A stretch of 64,000 nucleotides of DNA. Source: Desmodus rotundus. Taxonomy: Eukaryota; Chordata; Mammalia; Chiroptera; Phyllostomidae. A program made the position numbers and the translations under genes. The stretch is taken from assembly GCF_022682495.2 (NCBI RefSeq), contig NW_026527266.1, forward strand, positions 43,255 to 107,254, in the 5' to 3' direction. Shown here piece by piece: positions 23,863-37,015 of the stretch (positions are counted from its first letter, which is position 1; each line of letters starts with the position of its first letter). Under the pieces are notes generated by a model. That model saw nothing but the letters and a program-made list of their open reading frames with translations. It was not told the DNA's origin and did no database searches.

Positions 23863-24960
23863 CAGCAGTTTTACAGGGTCCCTGCGCACCTGTTCAGGGA
23901 AACAGAAGCCCTCCCTGCCACTCAGAGGACCGCACGATTTCCCACAGGCCACACTGCCTAGCAGCACCTTCAGCCCCGCACAGACAGTGTGCTAAGGACA
24001 GACTTGGGTACCGGGGACATGGGCGGGGGAATTCCCATGGAACTCTCTAAGGGCCCGGTGCCCTGTGTGGCCCCGGGAGTGCCCATGCCTTTCCTTGACC
24101 CCGCAGGACACTTGCATCCAGCAATAAGCAGCCCTCTGCCTCCACGGGGCTCAAACACCTGCGCCCGGTGTGCGGGCACCTGGCGTACGTGGAGGCAAAC
24201 CCGCAGACCCCTCTGGCCCGAACCCACCACTGCGAAGATCACCCTTTCTTCCATCCGTAAAGGGGTCACGCTTGAGGAGTGGAAGAACATGGGGAGGCCC
24301 CCAGGAGATGGCTTTTCTCCGAGCCGCGGCTGGCTCGTTTCGGGCCTATACGTGGGCCGCGCATGCGCACTCAGGCTCCCAAGCACACACCTCCCTCGGC
24401 TCACCTAACCCACCCTTTAGAGGTCACAGCAGTTCCACAGGGTCCCTGGGCACCTGTCTGTGGACACAGGAGCCCTCCCTGCCACCTAGAGGACCACGCG
24501 ATTTCCGCTGGGGAACACTGCCCAGAAGCACTCCTAGCCTCGCACAGACACTGTGCGCAGGATAGACTTGTGGACGAGAGGCCTGGGCGGGGAATTTTCC
24601 AGGGAACTCTCTAAAGGCCAGGTGCCCTCTGTCGCCCTGGGAGTGCCCACGCCGTCCCTTAACCCTGCAGGACACTATCATCCAGCAATAAGCAGCCCTC
24701 TGCCTCCACGGGGCTCGAACACCTGGGCCCGTTGTGAGAGCACCTGGCGTACGTGCAGGCAAACCCACAGACCCCTCTGGCCCGAACCCACCACTGCGAA
24801 GATCCCCCTTTTCTTCCATCTGTAAAGGGGTCCTTTTTGAGGAGTGGAGGAACATAGGGAGGCCCCCAGGAGATGGCTTTTCTCCCAGCCGCGGCTGGCA
24901 GGTTTCGGGCCTATACCTGGGCCGCGCGTGCGCACTCAGGCTCCCCACCACAAGCCTCAC
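23863..24960. repeat. Family 1 unit 18 (class R, b1')
   Basis: A half 23863-24426, B half 24427-24960. Counterpart of unit 15. Has ctgttcaggg near its start where others read ctgttcgggg. Confidence 0.92.
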
Positions 24961-25358
24961 TCGGGTCACGGGACTCACCCTTGAGGTGTCTCCTGACCCA
25001 CCCTTGAGGAGTCACGTCACCCACCCCTGAGGGGTCACGTGACCCACCACTGAGGTGTCACGTGACCCACCCCTGAGGGGTCTCGTGACCCACCCCTGAG
25101 GGGTCACGTGACCCACCCCAGAGGGGTCACGTGACCCACCCCAGAGGGGTCTCGTGACCCACCCCTGAGGGGTCACGTGACCCACCCCAGAGGGGTCTCG
25201 TGACCCACGCTTTTCGGGTCACGTGACCCGCCCTTTACGGGTCTCGTGACCCACCCTTGAGGGGTCCCGTGACCCACCCTTGAGGGGTCTCGTGACCCAC
25301 CCTTGGGAGGTCACCTGCCCCACCCTTGAGGGGTCACATGACCCACCTTGAGAGGTCA
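24961..25358. repeat. Minisatellite block 18
   Basis: Order HHTHHTHT plus core. Carries the same variant monomers as block 15. Confidence 0.92.
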
Positions 25359-26456
25359 CAGCAGTTTTACAGGGTCCCTGCGCACCTGTTCGGGGAAACA
25401 GAAGCCCTCCCTGCCACTCAGAGGACCGCACGATTTCCCACAGGCCACACTGCCTATCAGCACCTTCAGCCCACCACAGACAGTGTGCTAAGGACATACT
25501 TGGGTACCGGGGACATGGGCGGGGGAATTCCCATGGAACTCTCTAAGGGCCCGGTGCCCTGTGTGGCCCGGGGAGTGCCCATGCCGTTCCTTGACCCCGC
25601 AGGACACTTGCATCCAGCAATAAGCAGCCCTCTGCCTCCACGGGGCTCAAACACCTGCGCCCGGTGTGCGGGCACCTGGCGTACGTGGAGGCAAACCCGC
25701 AGACCCCTCTGGCCCGAACCCACCACTGCGAAGATCACCCTTTCTTCCATCCGTAAAGGGGTCACGCTTGAGGAGTGGAAGAATATGGGGAGGCCCCCAG
25801 GAGATGGCTTTTCTCCGAGCCGCGGCTGGCTCGTTTCGGGCCTATACGTGGGCCGCGCATGCGCACTCAGGCTCCCAAGCACACACCTCCCTCGGCTCAC
25901 CTAACCCACCCTTTAGAGGTCACAGCAGTTCCACAGGGTCCCTGGGCACCTGTCTGTGGACACAGGAGCCCTCCCTGCCACCTAGAGGACCACGCGATTT
26001 CCGCTGGGGAACACTGCTTAGAAGCACTCCTAGCCTCGCACAGACACTGTGCGCAGGATAGACTTGTGGACGAGAGGCCTGGGCGGGGAATTTTCCAGGG
26101 AACTCTCTAAAGGCCAGGTGCCCTCTGTCGCCCTGGGAGTGCCCACGCCATCCCTTAACCCTGCAGGACACTATCATCCAGCAATAAGCAGCCCTCTGCC
26201 TCCACGGGGCTCGAACACCTGGGCCCGTTGTGAGAGCACCTGGCGTACGTGCAGGCAAACCCACAGACCCCTCTGGCCCGAACCCACCACTGCGAAGATC
26301 CCCCTTTTCTTCCATCTGTAAAGGGGTCCTCCTTGAGGAGTGGAGGAACATGGGGAGGCCCCCAGGAGATGGCTTTTCTCCGAGCCGCGGCTGGCAGGTT
26401 TTGGGCCTATACCTGGGCCGCGCGTGCGCACTCAGGCTCCCCACCACAAGCCTCAC
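25359..26456. repeat. Family 1 unit 19 (class V, b2)
   Basis: A half 25359-25922, B half 25923-26456. Private variants gaagaatatgggg and cactgcttagaagc. Confidence 0.92.
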
Positions 26457-26945
26457 TCGGGTCACGGGACTCACCCTTGAGGTGTCTCCTGACCCACCCT
26501 TGAGGAGTCACGTCACCCACCCCTGAGGGGTCACGTGACCACCCCTGAGGGGTCTGGTGACCCACCCCTGAGGGGTCTCGTGACCCACCCCTGAGGGGTC
26601 ACGTGACCCACCCTTGAGGGGTCTCGTGACCCACGCTTTTCGGGTCACGTGACCCGCCCTTTAGGGGTCTCGTGATCCACCCTTGAGGGGTCCCGTGACC
26701 CACCCTTGAGGGGTCTCGTGACCCACCCCTGAGGGGTCTCGTGACCCACCCCTGAGGGGTCACGTGACCCACCCTTGAGGGGTCTCGTGACCCACGCTTT
26801 TCGGGTCACGTGACCCGCCCTTTAGGGGTCTCGTGACCCACCCTTGAGGGGTCCCGTGACCCACCCTTGAGGGGTCTCGTGACCCACCCTTGGGAGGTCA
26901 CCTGCCCCACCCTTGAGGGGTCACATGACCCACCTTGAGAGGTCA
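26457..26945. repeat. Minisatellite block 19, longest, with duplicated core
   Basis: Order H, CTGGTG, THT, core (gatcc type), TTHT, core (gaccc type). It is the only block with two acgcttttcggg cores (about 26,634 and 26,797), as if the end of a class R block had been joined to the start of a class L block. Gives a 1,587-bp unit. Confidence 0.92.
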
Positions 26946-28043
26946 CAGCAGTTTTACAGGGTCCCTGCGCACCTGTTCGGGGAAACTGAAGCCCTCCCTG
27001 CCACTCAGAGGACCGCACGATTTCCCACAGGCCACACTGCCTATCAGCACCTTCAGCCCAGCACAGACAGTGTGCTAAGGGCATACTTGGGTACCGGGGA
27101 CATGGGCGGGGGAATTCCCATGGAACTCTCTAAGGGCCCGGTGCCCTGTGTGGCCCGGGGAGTGCCCATGCCGTTCCTTGACCCCGCAGGACACTTGCAT
27201 CCAGCAATAAGCAGCCCTCTGCCTCCACGGGGCTCGAACACCAGCGCCCGGTGTGCGGGCACCTGGCGTACGTGGAGGCAAACCCGCAGACCCCTCTGGC
27301 CCGAACCCACCACTGCGAAGATCACCCTTTCTTCCATCCGTAAAGGGGTCACGCTTGAGGAGTGGAAGAACATGGGGAGGCCCCCAGGAGATGGCTTTTC
27401 TCCGAGCCGCGGCTGGCTCGTTTCGGGCCTATACGTGGGCCGCGCATGCGCACTCAGGCTCCCAAGCACACACCTCCCTCGGCTCACCTAACCCACCCTT
27501 TAGAGGTCACAGCAGTTCCACAGGGTCCCTGGGCACCTGTCTGTGGACACAGGAGCCCTCCCTGCCACCTAGAGGACCACGCGATTTCCGCTGGGGAACA
27601 CTGCCCAGAAGCACTCCTAGCCTCGCACAGACACTGTGCGCAGGATAGACTTGTGGACGAGAGGCCTGGGCGGGGAATTTTCCAGGGAACTCTCTAAAGG
27701 CCAGGTGCCCTCTGTCGCCCTGGGAGTGCCCACGCCATCCCTTAACCCTGCAGGACACTATCATCCAGCAATAAGCAGCCCTCTGCCTCCACGGGGCTCG
27801 AACACCTGGGCCCGTTGTGAGAGCACCTGGCGTACGTGCAGGCAAACCCACAGACCCCTCTGGCCCGAACCCACCACTGCGAAGATCCCCCTTTTCTTCC
27901 ATCTGTAAAGGGGTCCTCCTTGAGGAGTGGAGGAACATGGGGAGGCCCCCAGGAGATGGCTTTTCTCCGAGCCGCGGCTGGCAGGTTTTGGGCCTATACC
28001 TGGGCCGCGCGTGCGCACTCAGGCTCCCCACCACAAGCCTCAC
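26946..28043. repeat. Family 1 unit 20 (class L, b2)
   Basis: A half 26946-27509, B half 27510-28043. Shares aagggcatacttgg with unit 9, 15.8 kb upstream. Confidence 0.92.
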
Positions 28044-28486
28044 TCGGGTCACGGGACTCACCCTTGAGGTGTCTCCTGACCCACCCTTGAGGAGTCACGT
28101 CACCCACCCCTGAGGGGTCACGTGACCACCCCAGAGGGGTCACGTGACCCACCCCTGAGGGGTCACGTGACCCACCACTGAGGGGTCACGTGACCCACCC
28201 CTGAGGGGTCTCGTGACCCACCCCTGAGGGGTCACGTGACCCACCCCAGAGGGGTCACGTGACCCACCCCTGAGGGGTCTCGTGACCCACCCCTGAGGGG
28301 TCACGTGACCCACCCCAGAGGGGTCTCGTGACCCACGCTTTTCGGGTCACGTGACCCGTCCTTTAGGGGTCTCGTGACCCACCCTTGAGGGGTCCCGTGA
28401 CCCACCCTTGAGGGGTCTCGTGACCCACCCTTGGGAGGTCACCTGCCCCACCCTTGAGGGGTCACATGACCCACCTTGAGAGGTCA
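28044..28486. repeat. Minisatellite block 20, most E-boxes
   Basis: Order HHHHTHHTHT plus core. Eight CACGTG sites, the highest count. Core variant gacccgtccttta. Confidence 0.92.
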
Positions 28487-29584
28487 CAGCAGTTTTACAG
28501 GGTCCCTGCGCACCTGTTCGGGGAAACTGAAGCCCTCCCTGCCACTCAGAGGACCGCACGATTTCCCACAGGCCACACTGCCTATCAGCACCTTCAGCCC
28601 AGCACAGACAGTGTGCTAAGGACATACTTGGGTACCGGGGACATGGGCGGGGGAATTCCCATGGAACTCTCTAAGGGCCCGGTGCCCTGTGTGGCCCGGG
28701 GAGTGCCCATGCCGTTCCTTGACCCCGCAGGACACTTGCATCCAGCAATAAGCATCCCTCTGCCTCCACGGGGCTCGAACACCAGCGCCCGGTGTGCGGG
28801 CACCTGGCGTACGTGGAGGCAAACCCGCAGACCCCTCTGGCCCGAACCCACCACTGCGAAGATCACCCTTTCTTCCATCCGTAAAGGGGTCACGCTTGAG
28901 GAGTGGAAGAACATGGGGTGGCCCCCAGGAGATGGCTTTTCTCCGAGCCGCGGCTGGCTCGTTTCGGGCCTATACGTGGGCCGCGCATGCGCACTCAGGC
29001 TCCCAAGCACACACCTCCCTCGGCTCACCTAACCCACCCTTTAGAGGTCACAGCAGTTCCACAGGGTCCCTGGCCACCTGTCTGTGGACACAGGAGCCCT
29101 CCCTGCCACCTAGAGGACCACGCGATTTCCGCTGGGGAACACTGCCCAGAAGCACTCCTAGCCTCGCACAGACACTGTGCGCAGGATAGACTTGTGGACG
29201 AGAGGCCTGGGCGGGGAATTTTCCAGGGAACTCTCTAAAGGCCAGGTGCCCTCTGTCGCCCTGGGAGTGCCCACGCCATCCCTTAACCCTGCAGGACACT
29301 ATCATCCAGCAATAAGCAGCCCTCTGCCTCCACGGGGCTCGAACACCTGGGCCCGTTGTGAGAGCACCTGGCGTACGTGCAGGCAAACCCACAGACCCCT
29401 CTGGCCCGAACCCACCACTGCGAAGATCCCCCTTTTCTTCCATCTGTAAAGGGGTCCTCCTTGAGGAGTGGAGGAACATGGGGAGGCCCCCAGGAGATGG
29501 CTTTTCTCCGAGCCGCGGCTGGCAGGTTTTGGGCCTATACCTGGGCCGCGCGTGCGCACTCAGGCTCCCCACCACAAGCCTCAC
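28487..29584. repeat. Family 1 unit 21 (class L, b2)
   Basis: A half 28487-29050, B half 29051-29584. Three private marks shared only with unit 22: aagcatccctctg, catggggtggccc and cctggccacctg. Confidence 0.92.
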
Positions 29585-29981
29585 TCGGGTCACGGGACTC
29601 ACCCTTGAGGTGTCTCCTGACCCACCCTTGAGGAGTCACGTCACCCACCCCTGAGGGGTCACGTGACCCACCCCTGAGGGGTCACGTGACCCACCCCTGA
29701 GGGGTCTCGTGACCCACCCCTGAGGGGTCACGTGACCACCCCTGAGGGGTCTGGTGACCCACCCCTGAGGGGTCTCGTGACCCACCCCTGAGGGGTCACG
29801 TGACCCACCCTTGAGGGGTCTCGTGACCCACGCTTTTCGGGTCACGTGACCCGCCCTTTAGGGGTCTCGTGATCCACCCTTGAGGGGTCCCGTGACCCAC
29901 CCTTGAGGGGTCTCGTGACCCACCCTTGGGAGGTCACCTGCCCCACCCTTGAGGGGTCACATGACGCACCTTGAGAGGTCA
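29585..29981. repeat. Minisatellite block 21
   Basis: Order HHTH, CTGGTG, THT plus gatcc-type core. One monomer is a base short. Confidence 0.92.
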
Positions 29982-31079
29982 CAGCAGTTTTACAGGGTCC
30001 CTGCGCACCTGTTCGGGGAAACAGAAGCCCTCCCTGCCACTCAGAGGACCGCACGATTTCCCACAGGCCACACTGCCTAGCAGCACCTTCAGCCCCGCAC
30101 AGACAGTGTGCTAAGGACAGACTTGGGTACCGGGGACATGGGCGGGGGAATTCCCATGGAACTCTCTAAGGGCCCGGTGCCCTGTGTGGCCCGGGGAGTG
30201 CCCATGCCGTTCCTTGACCCCGCAGGACACTTGCATCCAGCAATAAGCATCCCTCTGCCTCCACGGGGCTCGAACACCAGCGCCCGGTGTGCGGGCACCT
30301 GGCGTACGTGGAGGCAAACCCGCAGACCCCTCTGGCCCGAACCCACCACTGCGAAGATCACCCTTTCTTCCATCCGTAAAGGGGTCACGCTTGAGGAGTG
30401 GAAGAACATGGGGTGGCCCCCAGGAGATGGCTTTTCTCCGAGCCGCGGCTGGCTCGTTTCGGGCCTATACGTGGGCCGCGCATGCGCACTCAGGCTCCCA
30501 AGCACACACCTCCCTCGGCTCACCTAACCCACCCTTTAGAGGTCACAGCAGTTCCACAGGGTCCCTGGCCACCTGTCTGTGGACACAGGAGCCCTCCCTG
30601 CCACCTAGAGGACCACGCGATTTCCGCTGGGGAACACTGCCCAGAAGCACTCCTAGCCTCGCACAGACACTGTGCGCAGGATAGACTTGTGGACGAGAGG
30701 CCTGGGCGGGGAATTTTCCAGGGAACTCTCTAAAGGCCAGGTGCCCTCTGTCGCCCTGGGAGTGCCCACGCCATCCCTTAACCCTGCAGGACACTATCAT
30801 CCAGCAATAAGCAGCCCTCTGCCTCCACGGGGCTCGAACACCTGGGCCCGTTGTGAGAGCACCTGGCGTACGTGCAGGCAAACCCACAGACCCCTCTGGC
30901 CCGAACCCACCACTGCGAAGATCCCCCTTTTCTTCCATCTGTAAAGGGGTCCTCCTTGAGGAGTGGAGGAACATGGGGAGGCCCCCAGGAGATGGCTTTT
31001 CTCCGAGCCGCGGCTGGCAGGTTTTGGGCCTATACCTGGGCCGCGCGTGCGCACTCAGGCTCCCCACCACAAGCCTCAC
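29982..31079. repeat. Family 1 unit 22 (class R, b2)
   Basis: A half 29982-30545, B half 30546-31079. Identical by eye to unit 21 from the middle of the A half onward but with a class R start. One 1,495-bp tandem duplication with breakpoints inside the A half explains this. Confidence 0.92.
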
Positions 31080-31476
31080 TCGGGTCACGGGACTCACCCT
31101 TGAGGTGTCTCCTGACCCACCCTTGAGGAGTCACGTCACCCACCCCTGAGGGGTCACGTGACCCACCCCTGAGGGGTCACGTGACCCACCCCTGAGGGGT
31201 CTCGTGACCCACCCCTGAGGGGTCACGTGACCACCCCTGAGGGGTCTGGTGACCCACCCCTGAGGGGTCTCGTGACCCACCCCTGAGGGGTCACGTGACC
31301 CACCCTTGAGGGGTCTCGTGACCCACGCTTTTCGGGTCACGTGACCCGCCCTTTAGGGGTCTCGTGATCCACCCTTGAGGGGTCCCGTGACCCACCCTTG
31401 AGGGGTCTCGTGACCCACCCTTGGGAGGTCACCTGCCCCACCCTTGAGGGGTCACATGACGCACCTTGAGAGGTCA
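31080..31476. repeat. Minisatellite block 22
   Basis: Same order as block 21 (HHTH, CTGGTG, THT plus core), as expected from the duplication. Confidence 0.92.
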
Positions 31477-32574
31477 CAGCAGTTTTACAGGGTCCCTGCG
31501 CACCTGTTCGGGGAAACAGAAGCCCTCCCTGCCACTCAGAGGACCGCACGATTTCCCACAGGCCACACTGCCTAGCAGCACCTTCAGCCCCGCACAGACA
31601 GTGTGCTAAGGACAGACTTGGGTACCGGGGACATGGGCGGGGGAATTCCCATGGAACTCTCTAAGGGCCCGGTGCCCTGTGTGGCCCGGGGAGTGCCCAT
31701 GCCGTTCCTTGACCCCGCAGGACACTTGCATCCAGCAATAAGCAGCCCTCTGCCTCCACGGGGCTCAAACACCTGCGCCTGGTGTGCGGGCACCTGGCGT
31801 ACGTGGAGGCAAACCCGCAGACCCCTCTGGCCCGAACCCACCACTGCGAAGATCACCCTTTCTTCCATCCGTAAAGGGGTCACGCTTGAGGAGTGGAAGA
31901 ACATGGGGAGGCCCCCAGGAGATGGCTTTTCTCCGAGCCGCGGCTGGCTCGTTTCGGGCCTATACGTGGGCCGCGCATGCGCACTCAGGCTCCCAAGCAC
32001 ACACCTCCCTCGGCTCACCTAACCCACCCTTTAGAGGTCACAGCAGTTCCACAGGGTCCCTGGGCACCTGTCTGTGGACACAGGAGCCCTCCCTGCCACC
32101 TAGAGGACCACGCGATTTCCGCTGGGGAACACTGCCCAGAAGCACTCCTAGCCTCGCACAGACACTGTGCGCAGGATAGACTTGTGGACGAGAGGCCTGG
32201 GCGGGGAATTTTCCAGGGAACTCTCTAAAGGCCAGGTGCCCTCTGTCGCCCTGGGAGTGCCCACGCCGTCCCTTAACCCTGCAGGACACTATCATCCAGC
32301 AATAAGCAGCCCTCTGCCTCCACGGGGCTCGAACACCTGGGCCCGTTGTGAGAGCACCTGGCGTACGTGCAGGCAAACCCACAGACCCCTCTGGCCCGAA
32401 CCCACCACTGCGAAGATCCCCCTTTTCTTCCATCTGTAAAGGGGTCCTCCTTGAGGAGTGGAGGAACATAGGGAGGCCCCCAGGAGATGGCTTTTCTCCC
32501 AGCCGCGGCTGGCAGGTTTCGGGCCTATACCTGGGCCGCGCGTGCGCACTCAGGCTCCCCACCACAAGCCTCAC
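31477..32574. repeat. Family 1 unit 23 (class R, b1)
   Basis: A half 31477-32040, B half 32041-32574. Private variant tgcgcctggtgtgc. Confidence 0.92.
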
Positions 32575-32926
32575 TCAGGTCACGGGACTCACCCTTGAGG
32601 TGTCTCCTGACCCACCCTTGAGGAGTCACGTCACCCACCCCTGAGGGGTCACGTGACCCACCCCTGAGGGGTCACGTGACCCACCCCTGAGGGGTCTCGT
32701 GACCCACCCCTGAGGGGTCACGTGACCCACCCCAGAGGGGTCACGTGACCCACCCCTGAGGGGTCTCGTGACCCACGCTTTTCGGGTCACGTGACCCGCC
32801 CTTTAGGGGTCTCGTGACCCACCCTTGAGGGGTCCCGTGACCCACCCTTGAGGGGTCTCGTGACCCACCCTTGGGAGGTCACCTGCCCCACCCTTGAGGG
32901 GTCACATGACCCACCTTGAGAGGTCA
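32575..32926. repeat. Minisatellite block 23
   Basis: Order HHTHHT plus core. Confidence 0.92.
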
Positions 32927-34024
32927 CAGCAGTTTTACAGGGTCCCTGCGCACCTGTTCGGGGAAACAGAAGCCCTCCCTGCCACTCAGAGGACCGCACG
33001 ATTTCCCACAGGCCACACTGCCTATCAGCACCTTCAGCCCAGCACAGACAGTGTGCTAAGGACATACTTGGGTACCGGGGACATGGGCGGGGGAATTCCC
33101 ATGGAACTCTCTAAGGGCCCGGTGCCCTGTGTGGCCCGGGGAGTGCCCATGCCGTTCCTTGACCCCGCAGGACACTTGCATCCAGCAATAAGCAGCCCTC
33201 TGCCTCCACGGGGCTCAAACACCTGCGCCCGGTGTGCGGGCACCTGGCGTACGTGGAGGCAAACCCGCAGACCCCTCTGGCCCGAACCCACCACTGCGAA
33301 GATCACCCTTTCTTCCATCCGTAAAGGGGTCACGCTTGAGGAGTGGAAGAACATGGGGAGGCCCCCAGGAGATGGCTTTTCTCCGAGCCGCGGCTGGCTC
33401 GTTTCGGGCCTATACGTGGGCCGCGCATGCGCACTCAGGCTCCCAAGCACACACCTCCCTCGGCTCACCTAACCCACCCTTTAGAGGTCACAGCAGTTCC
33501 ACAGGGTCCCTGGGCACCTGTCTGTGGACACAGGAGCCCTCCCTGCCACCTAGAGGACCACGCGATTTCCGCTGGGGAACACTGCCCAGAAGCACTCCTA
33601 GCCTCGCACAGACACTGTGCGCAGGATAGACTTGTGGACGAGAGGCCTGGGCGGGGAATTTTCCAGGGAACTCTCTAAAGGCCAGGTGCCCTCTGTCGCC
33701 CTGGGAGTGCCCACGCCGTCCCTTAACCCTGCAGGACACTATCATCCAGCAATAAGCAGCCCTCTGCCTCCACGGGGCTCGAACACCTGGGCCCGTTGTG
33801 AGAGCACCTGGCGTACGTGCAGGCAAACCCACAGACCCCTCTGGCCCGAACCCACCACTGCGAAGATCCCCCTTTTCTTCCATCTGTAAAGGGGTCCTCC
33901 TTGAGGAGTGGAGGAACATAGGGAGGCCCCCAGGAGATGGCTTTTCTCCCAGCCGCGGCTGGCAGGTTTCGGGCCTATACCTGGGCCGCGCGTGCGCACT
34001 CAGGCTCCCCACCACAAGCCTCAC
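32927..34024. repeat. Family 1 unit 24 (class L, b1)
   Basis: A half 32927-33490, B half 33491-34024. No private variants seen. Appears identical to units 30 and 31 in its halves. Confidence 0.92.
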
Positions 34025-34422
34025 TCAGGTCACGGGACTCACCCTTGAGGTGTCTCCTGACCCACCCTTGAGGAGTCACGTCACCCACCCCTGAGGGGTC
34101 ACGTGACCCACCCCTGAGGGGTCACGTGACCCACCCCTGAGGGGTCTCGTGACCCACCCCTGAGGGGTCACGTGACCCACCCCAGAGGGGTCACGTGACC
34201 CACCCCTGAGGGGTCTCGTGACCCACCCCTGAGGGGTCACGTGACCCACCCCAGAGGGGTCTCGTGACCCACGCTTTTCGGGTCACGTGACCCGCCCTTT
34301 AGGGGTCTCGTGACCCACCCTTGAGGGGTCCCGTGACCCACCCTTGAGGGGTCTCGTGACCCACCCTTGGGAGGTCACCTGCCCCACCCTTGAGGGGTCA
34401 CATGACCCACCTTGAGAGGTCA
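34025..34422. repeat. Minisatellite block 24
   Basis: Order HHTHHTHT plus core. Confidence 0.92.
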
Positions 34423-35520
34423 CAGCAGTTTTACAGGGTCCCTGCGCACCTGTTCGGGGAAACAGAAGCCCTCCCTGCCACTCAGAGGACCGCACGATTT
34501 CCCACAGGCCACACTGCCTATCAGCACCTTCAGCCCAGCACAGACAGTGTGCTAAGGACATACTTGGGTACCGGGGACATGGGCGGGGGAATTCCCATGG
34601 AACTCTCTAAGGGCCCGGTGCCCTGTGTGGCCCGGGGAGTGCCCATGCCGTTCCTTGACCCCGCAGGACACTTGCATCCAGCAATAAGCAGCCCTCTGCC
34701 TCCACGGGGCTCAAACACCTGCGCCCGGTGTGCGGGCACCTGGCGTACGTGGAGGCAAACCCGCAGACCCCTCTGGCCCGAACCCACCACTGCGAAGATC
34801 ACCCTTTCTTCCATCCGTAAAGGGGTCACGCTTGAGGAGTGGAAGAACATGGGGAGGCCCCCAGGAGATGGCTTTTCTCCGAGCCGCGGCTGGCTCGTTT
34901 CGGGCCTATACGTGGGCCGCGCATGCGCACTCAGGCTCCCAAGCACACACCTCCCTCGGCTCACCTAACCCACCCTTTAGAGGTCACAGCAGTTCCACAG
35001 GGTCCCTGGGCACCTGTCTGTGGACACAGGAGCCCTCCCTGCCACCTAGAGGACCACGCGATTTCCGCTGGGGAACACTGCCCAGAAGCACTCCTAGCCT
35101 CGCACAGACACTGTGCGCAGGATAGACTTGTGGACGAGAGGCCTGGGCGGGGAATTTTCCAGGGAACTCTCTAAAGGCCAGGTGCCCTCTGTCGCCCTGG
35201 GAGTGCCCACGCCGTCCCTTAACCCTGCAGGACACTATCATCCAGCAATAAGCAGCCCTCTGCCTCCACGGGGCTCGAACACCTGGGCCCGTTGTGAGAG
35301 CACCTGGCGTACGTGCATGCAAACCCACAGACCCCTCTGGCCCGAACCCACCACTGCGAAGATCCCCCTTTTCTTCCATCTGTAAAGGGGTCCTTTTTGA
35401 GGAGTGGAGGAACATAGGGAGGCCCCCAGGAGATGGCTTTTCTCCCAGCCGCGGCTGGCAGGTTTCGGGCCTATACCTGGTCCGCGCGTGCGCACTCAGG
35501 CTCCCCACCACAAGCCTCAC
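34423..35520. repeat. Family 1 unit 25 (class L, b1')
   Basis: A half 34423-34986, B half 34987-35520. The B half has ggtcctttttgagg as in units 15 and 18, plus private cgtgcatgcaaac and acctggtccgcg. Confidence 0.92.
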
Positions 35521-35917
35521 TCGGGTCACGGGACTCACCCTTGAGGTGTCTCCTGACCCACCCTTGAGGAGTCACGTCACCCACCCCTGAGGGGTCACGT
35601 GACCCACCCCTGAGGGGTCATGTGACCCACCCCTGAGGGGTCTCGTGACCCACCCCTGAGGGGTCACGTGACCACCCCAGAGGCGTCACGTGACCCACCC
35701 CTGAGGGGTCTCGTGACCCACCCCTGAGGGGTCACGTGACCCACCCTTGAGGGGTCTCGTGACCCACGCTTTTCGGGTCACGTGACCCGCCTTTAAGGGG
35801 TCTCGTGATCCACCCTTGAGGGGTCCCGTGACCCACCCTTGAGGGGTCTCGTGACCCACCCTTGGGAGGTCACCTGCCCCACCCTTGAGGGTTCACATGA
35901 CGCACCTTGAGAGGTCA
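35521..35917. repeat. Minisatellite block 25
   Basis: Order H, CATGTG, THHTHT plus core. Contains gaggcgtcacgtg (shared with block 27) and cctttaaggggtc. Confidence 0.92.
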
Positions 35918-37015
35918 CAGCAGTTTTACAGGGTCCCTGCGCACCTGTTCGGGGAAACAGAAGCCCTCCCTGCCACTCAGAGGACCGCACGATTTCCCAC
36001 AGGCCACACTGCCTAGCAGCACCTTCAGCCCCGCACAGAGAGTGTGCTAAGGAAAGACTTGGGTACCGGGGACATGGGCGGGGGAATTCCCATGGAACTC
36101 TCTAAGGGCCCGGTGCCCTGTGTGGCCCCGGGAGTGCCCATGCCGTTCCTTGACCCCGCAGGACACTTGCATCCAGCAATAAGCAGCCCTCTGCCTCCAC
36201 GGGGCTCAAACACCTGCGCCCGGTGTGCGGGCACCTGGCTTACGTGGAGGCAAACCCGCAGACCCCTCTGGCCCGAACCCACCACTGCGAAGATCACCCT
36301 TTCTTCCATCCGTAAAGGGGTCACGCTTGAGGAGTGGAAGAACATGGGGAGGCCCCCAGGAGATGGCTTTTCTCCGAGCCGCGGCTGGCTCGTTTCGGGC
36401 CTATACGTGGGCCGCGCATGCGCACTCAGGCTCCCAAGCACACACCTCCCTCGGCTCACCTAACCCACCCTTTAGAGGTCACAGCAGTTCCACAGGGTCC
36501 CTGGGCACCTGTCTGTGGACACAGGAGCCCTCCCTGCCACCTAGAGGACCACGCGATTTCCGCTGGGGAACACTGCCCAGAAGCACTCCTAGCCTCGCAC
36601 AGACACTGTGCGCAGGATAGACTTGTGGACGAGAGGCCTGGGCGGGGAATTTTCCAGGGAACTCTCTAAAGGCCAGGTGCCCTCTGTCGCCCTGGGAGTG
36701 CCCACGCCGTCCCTTAACCCTGCAGGACACTATCATCCAGCAATAAGCAGCCCTCTGCCTCCACGGGGCTCGAACACCTGGGCCCGTTGTGAGAGCACCT
36801 GGCGTACGTGCAGGCAAACCCACAGACCCCTCTGGCCCGAACCCACCACTGCGAAGATCCCCCTTTTCTTCCATCTGTAAAGGGGTCCTCCTTGAGGAGT
36901 GGAGGAACATAGGGAGGCCCCCAGGAGATGGCTTTTCTCCCAGCCGCGGCTGGCAGGTTTCGGGCCTATACCTGGGCCGCGCGTGCGCACTCAGGCTCCC
37001 CACCACAAGCCTCAC
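35918..37015. repeat. Family 1 unit 26 (class R, b1)
   Basis: A half 35918-36481, B half 36482-37015. Starts with class R aaggaaagacttgg and private cacagagagtgtgc. Confidence 0.92.
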
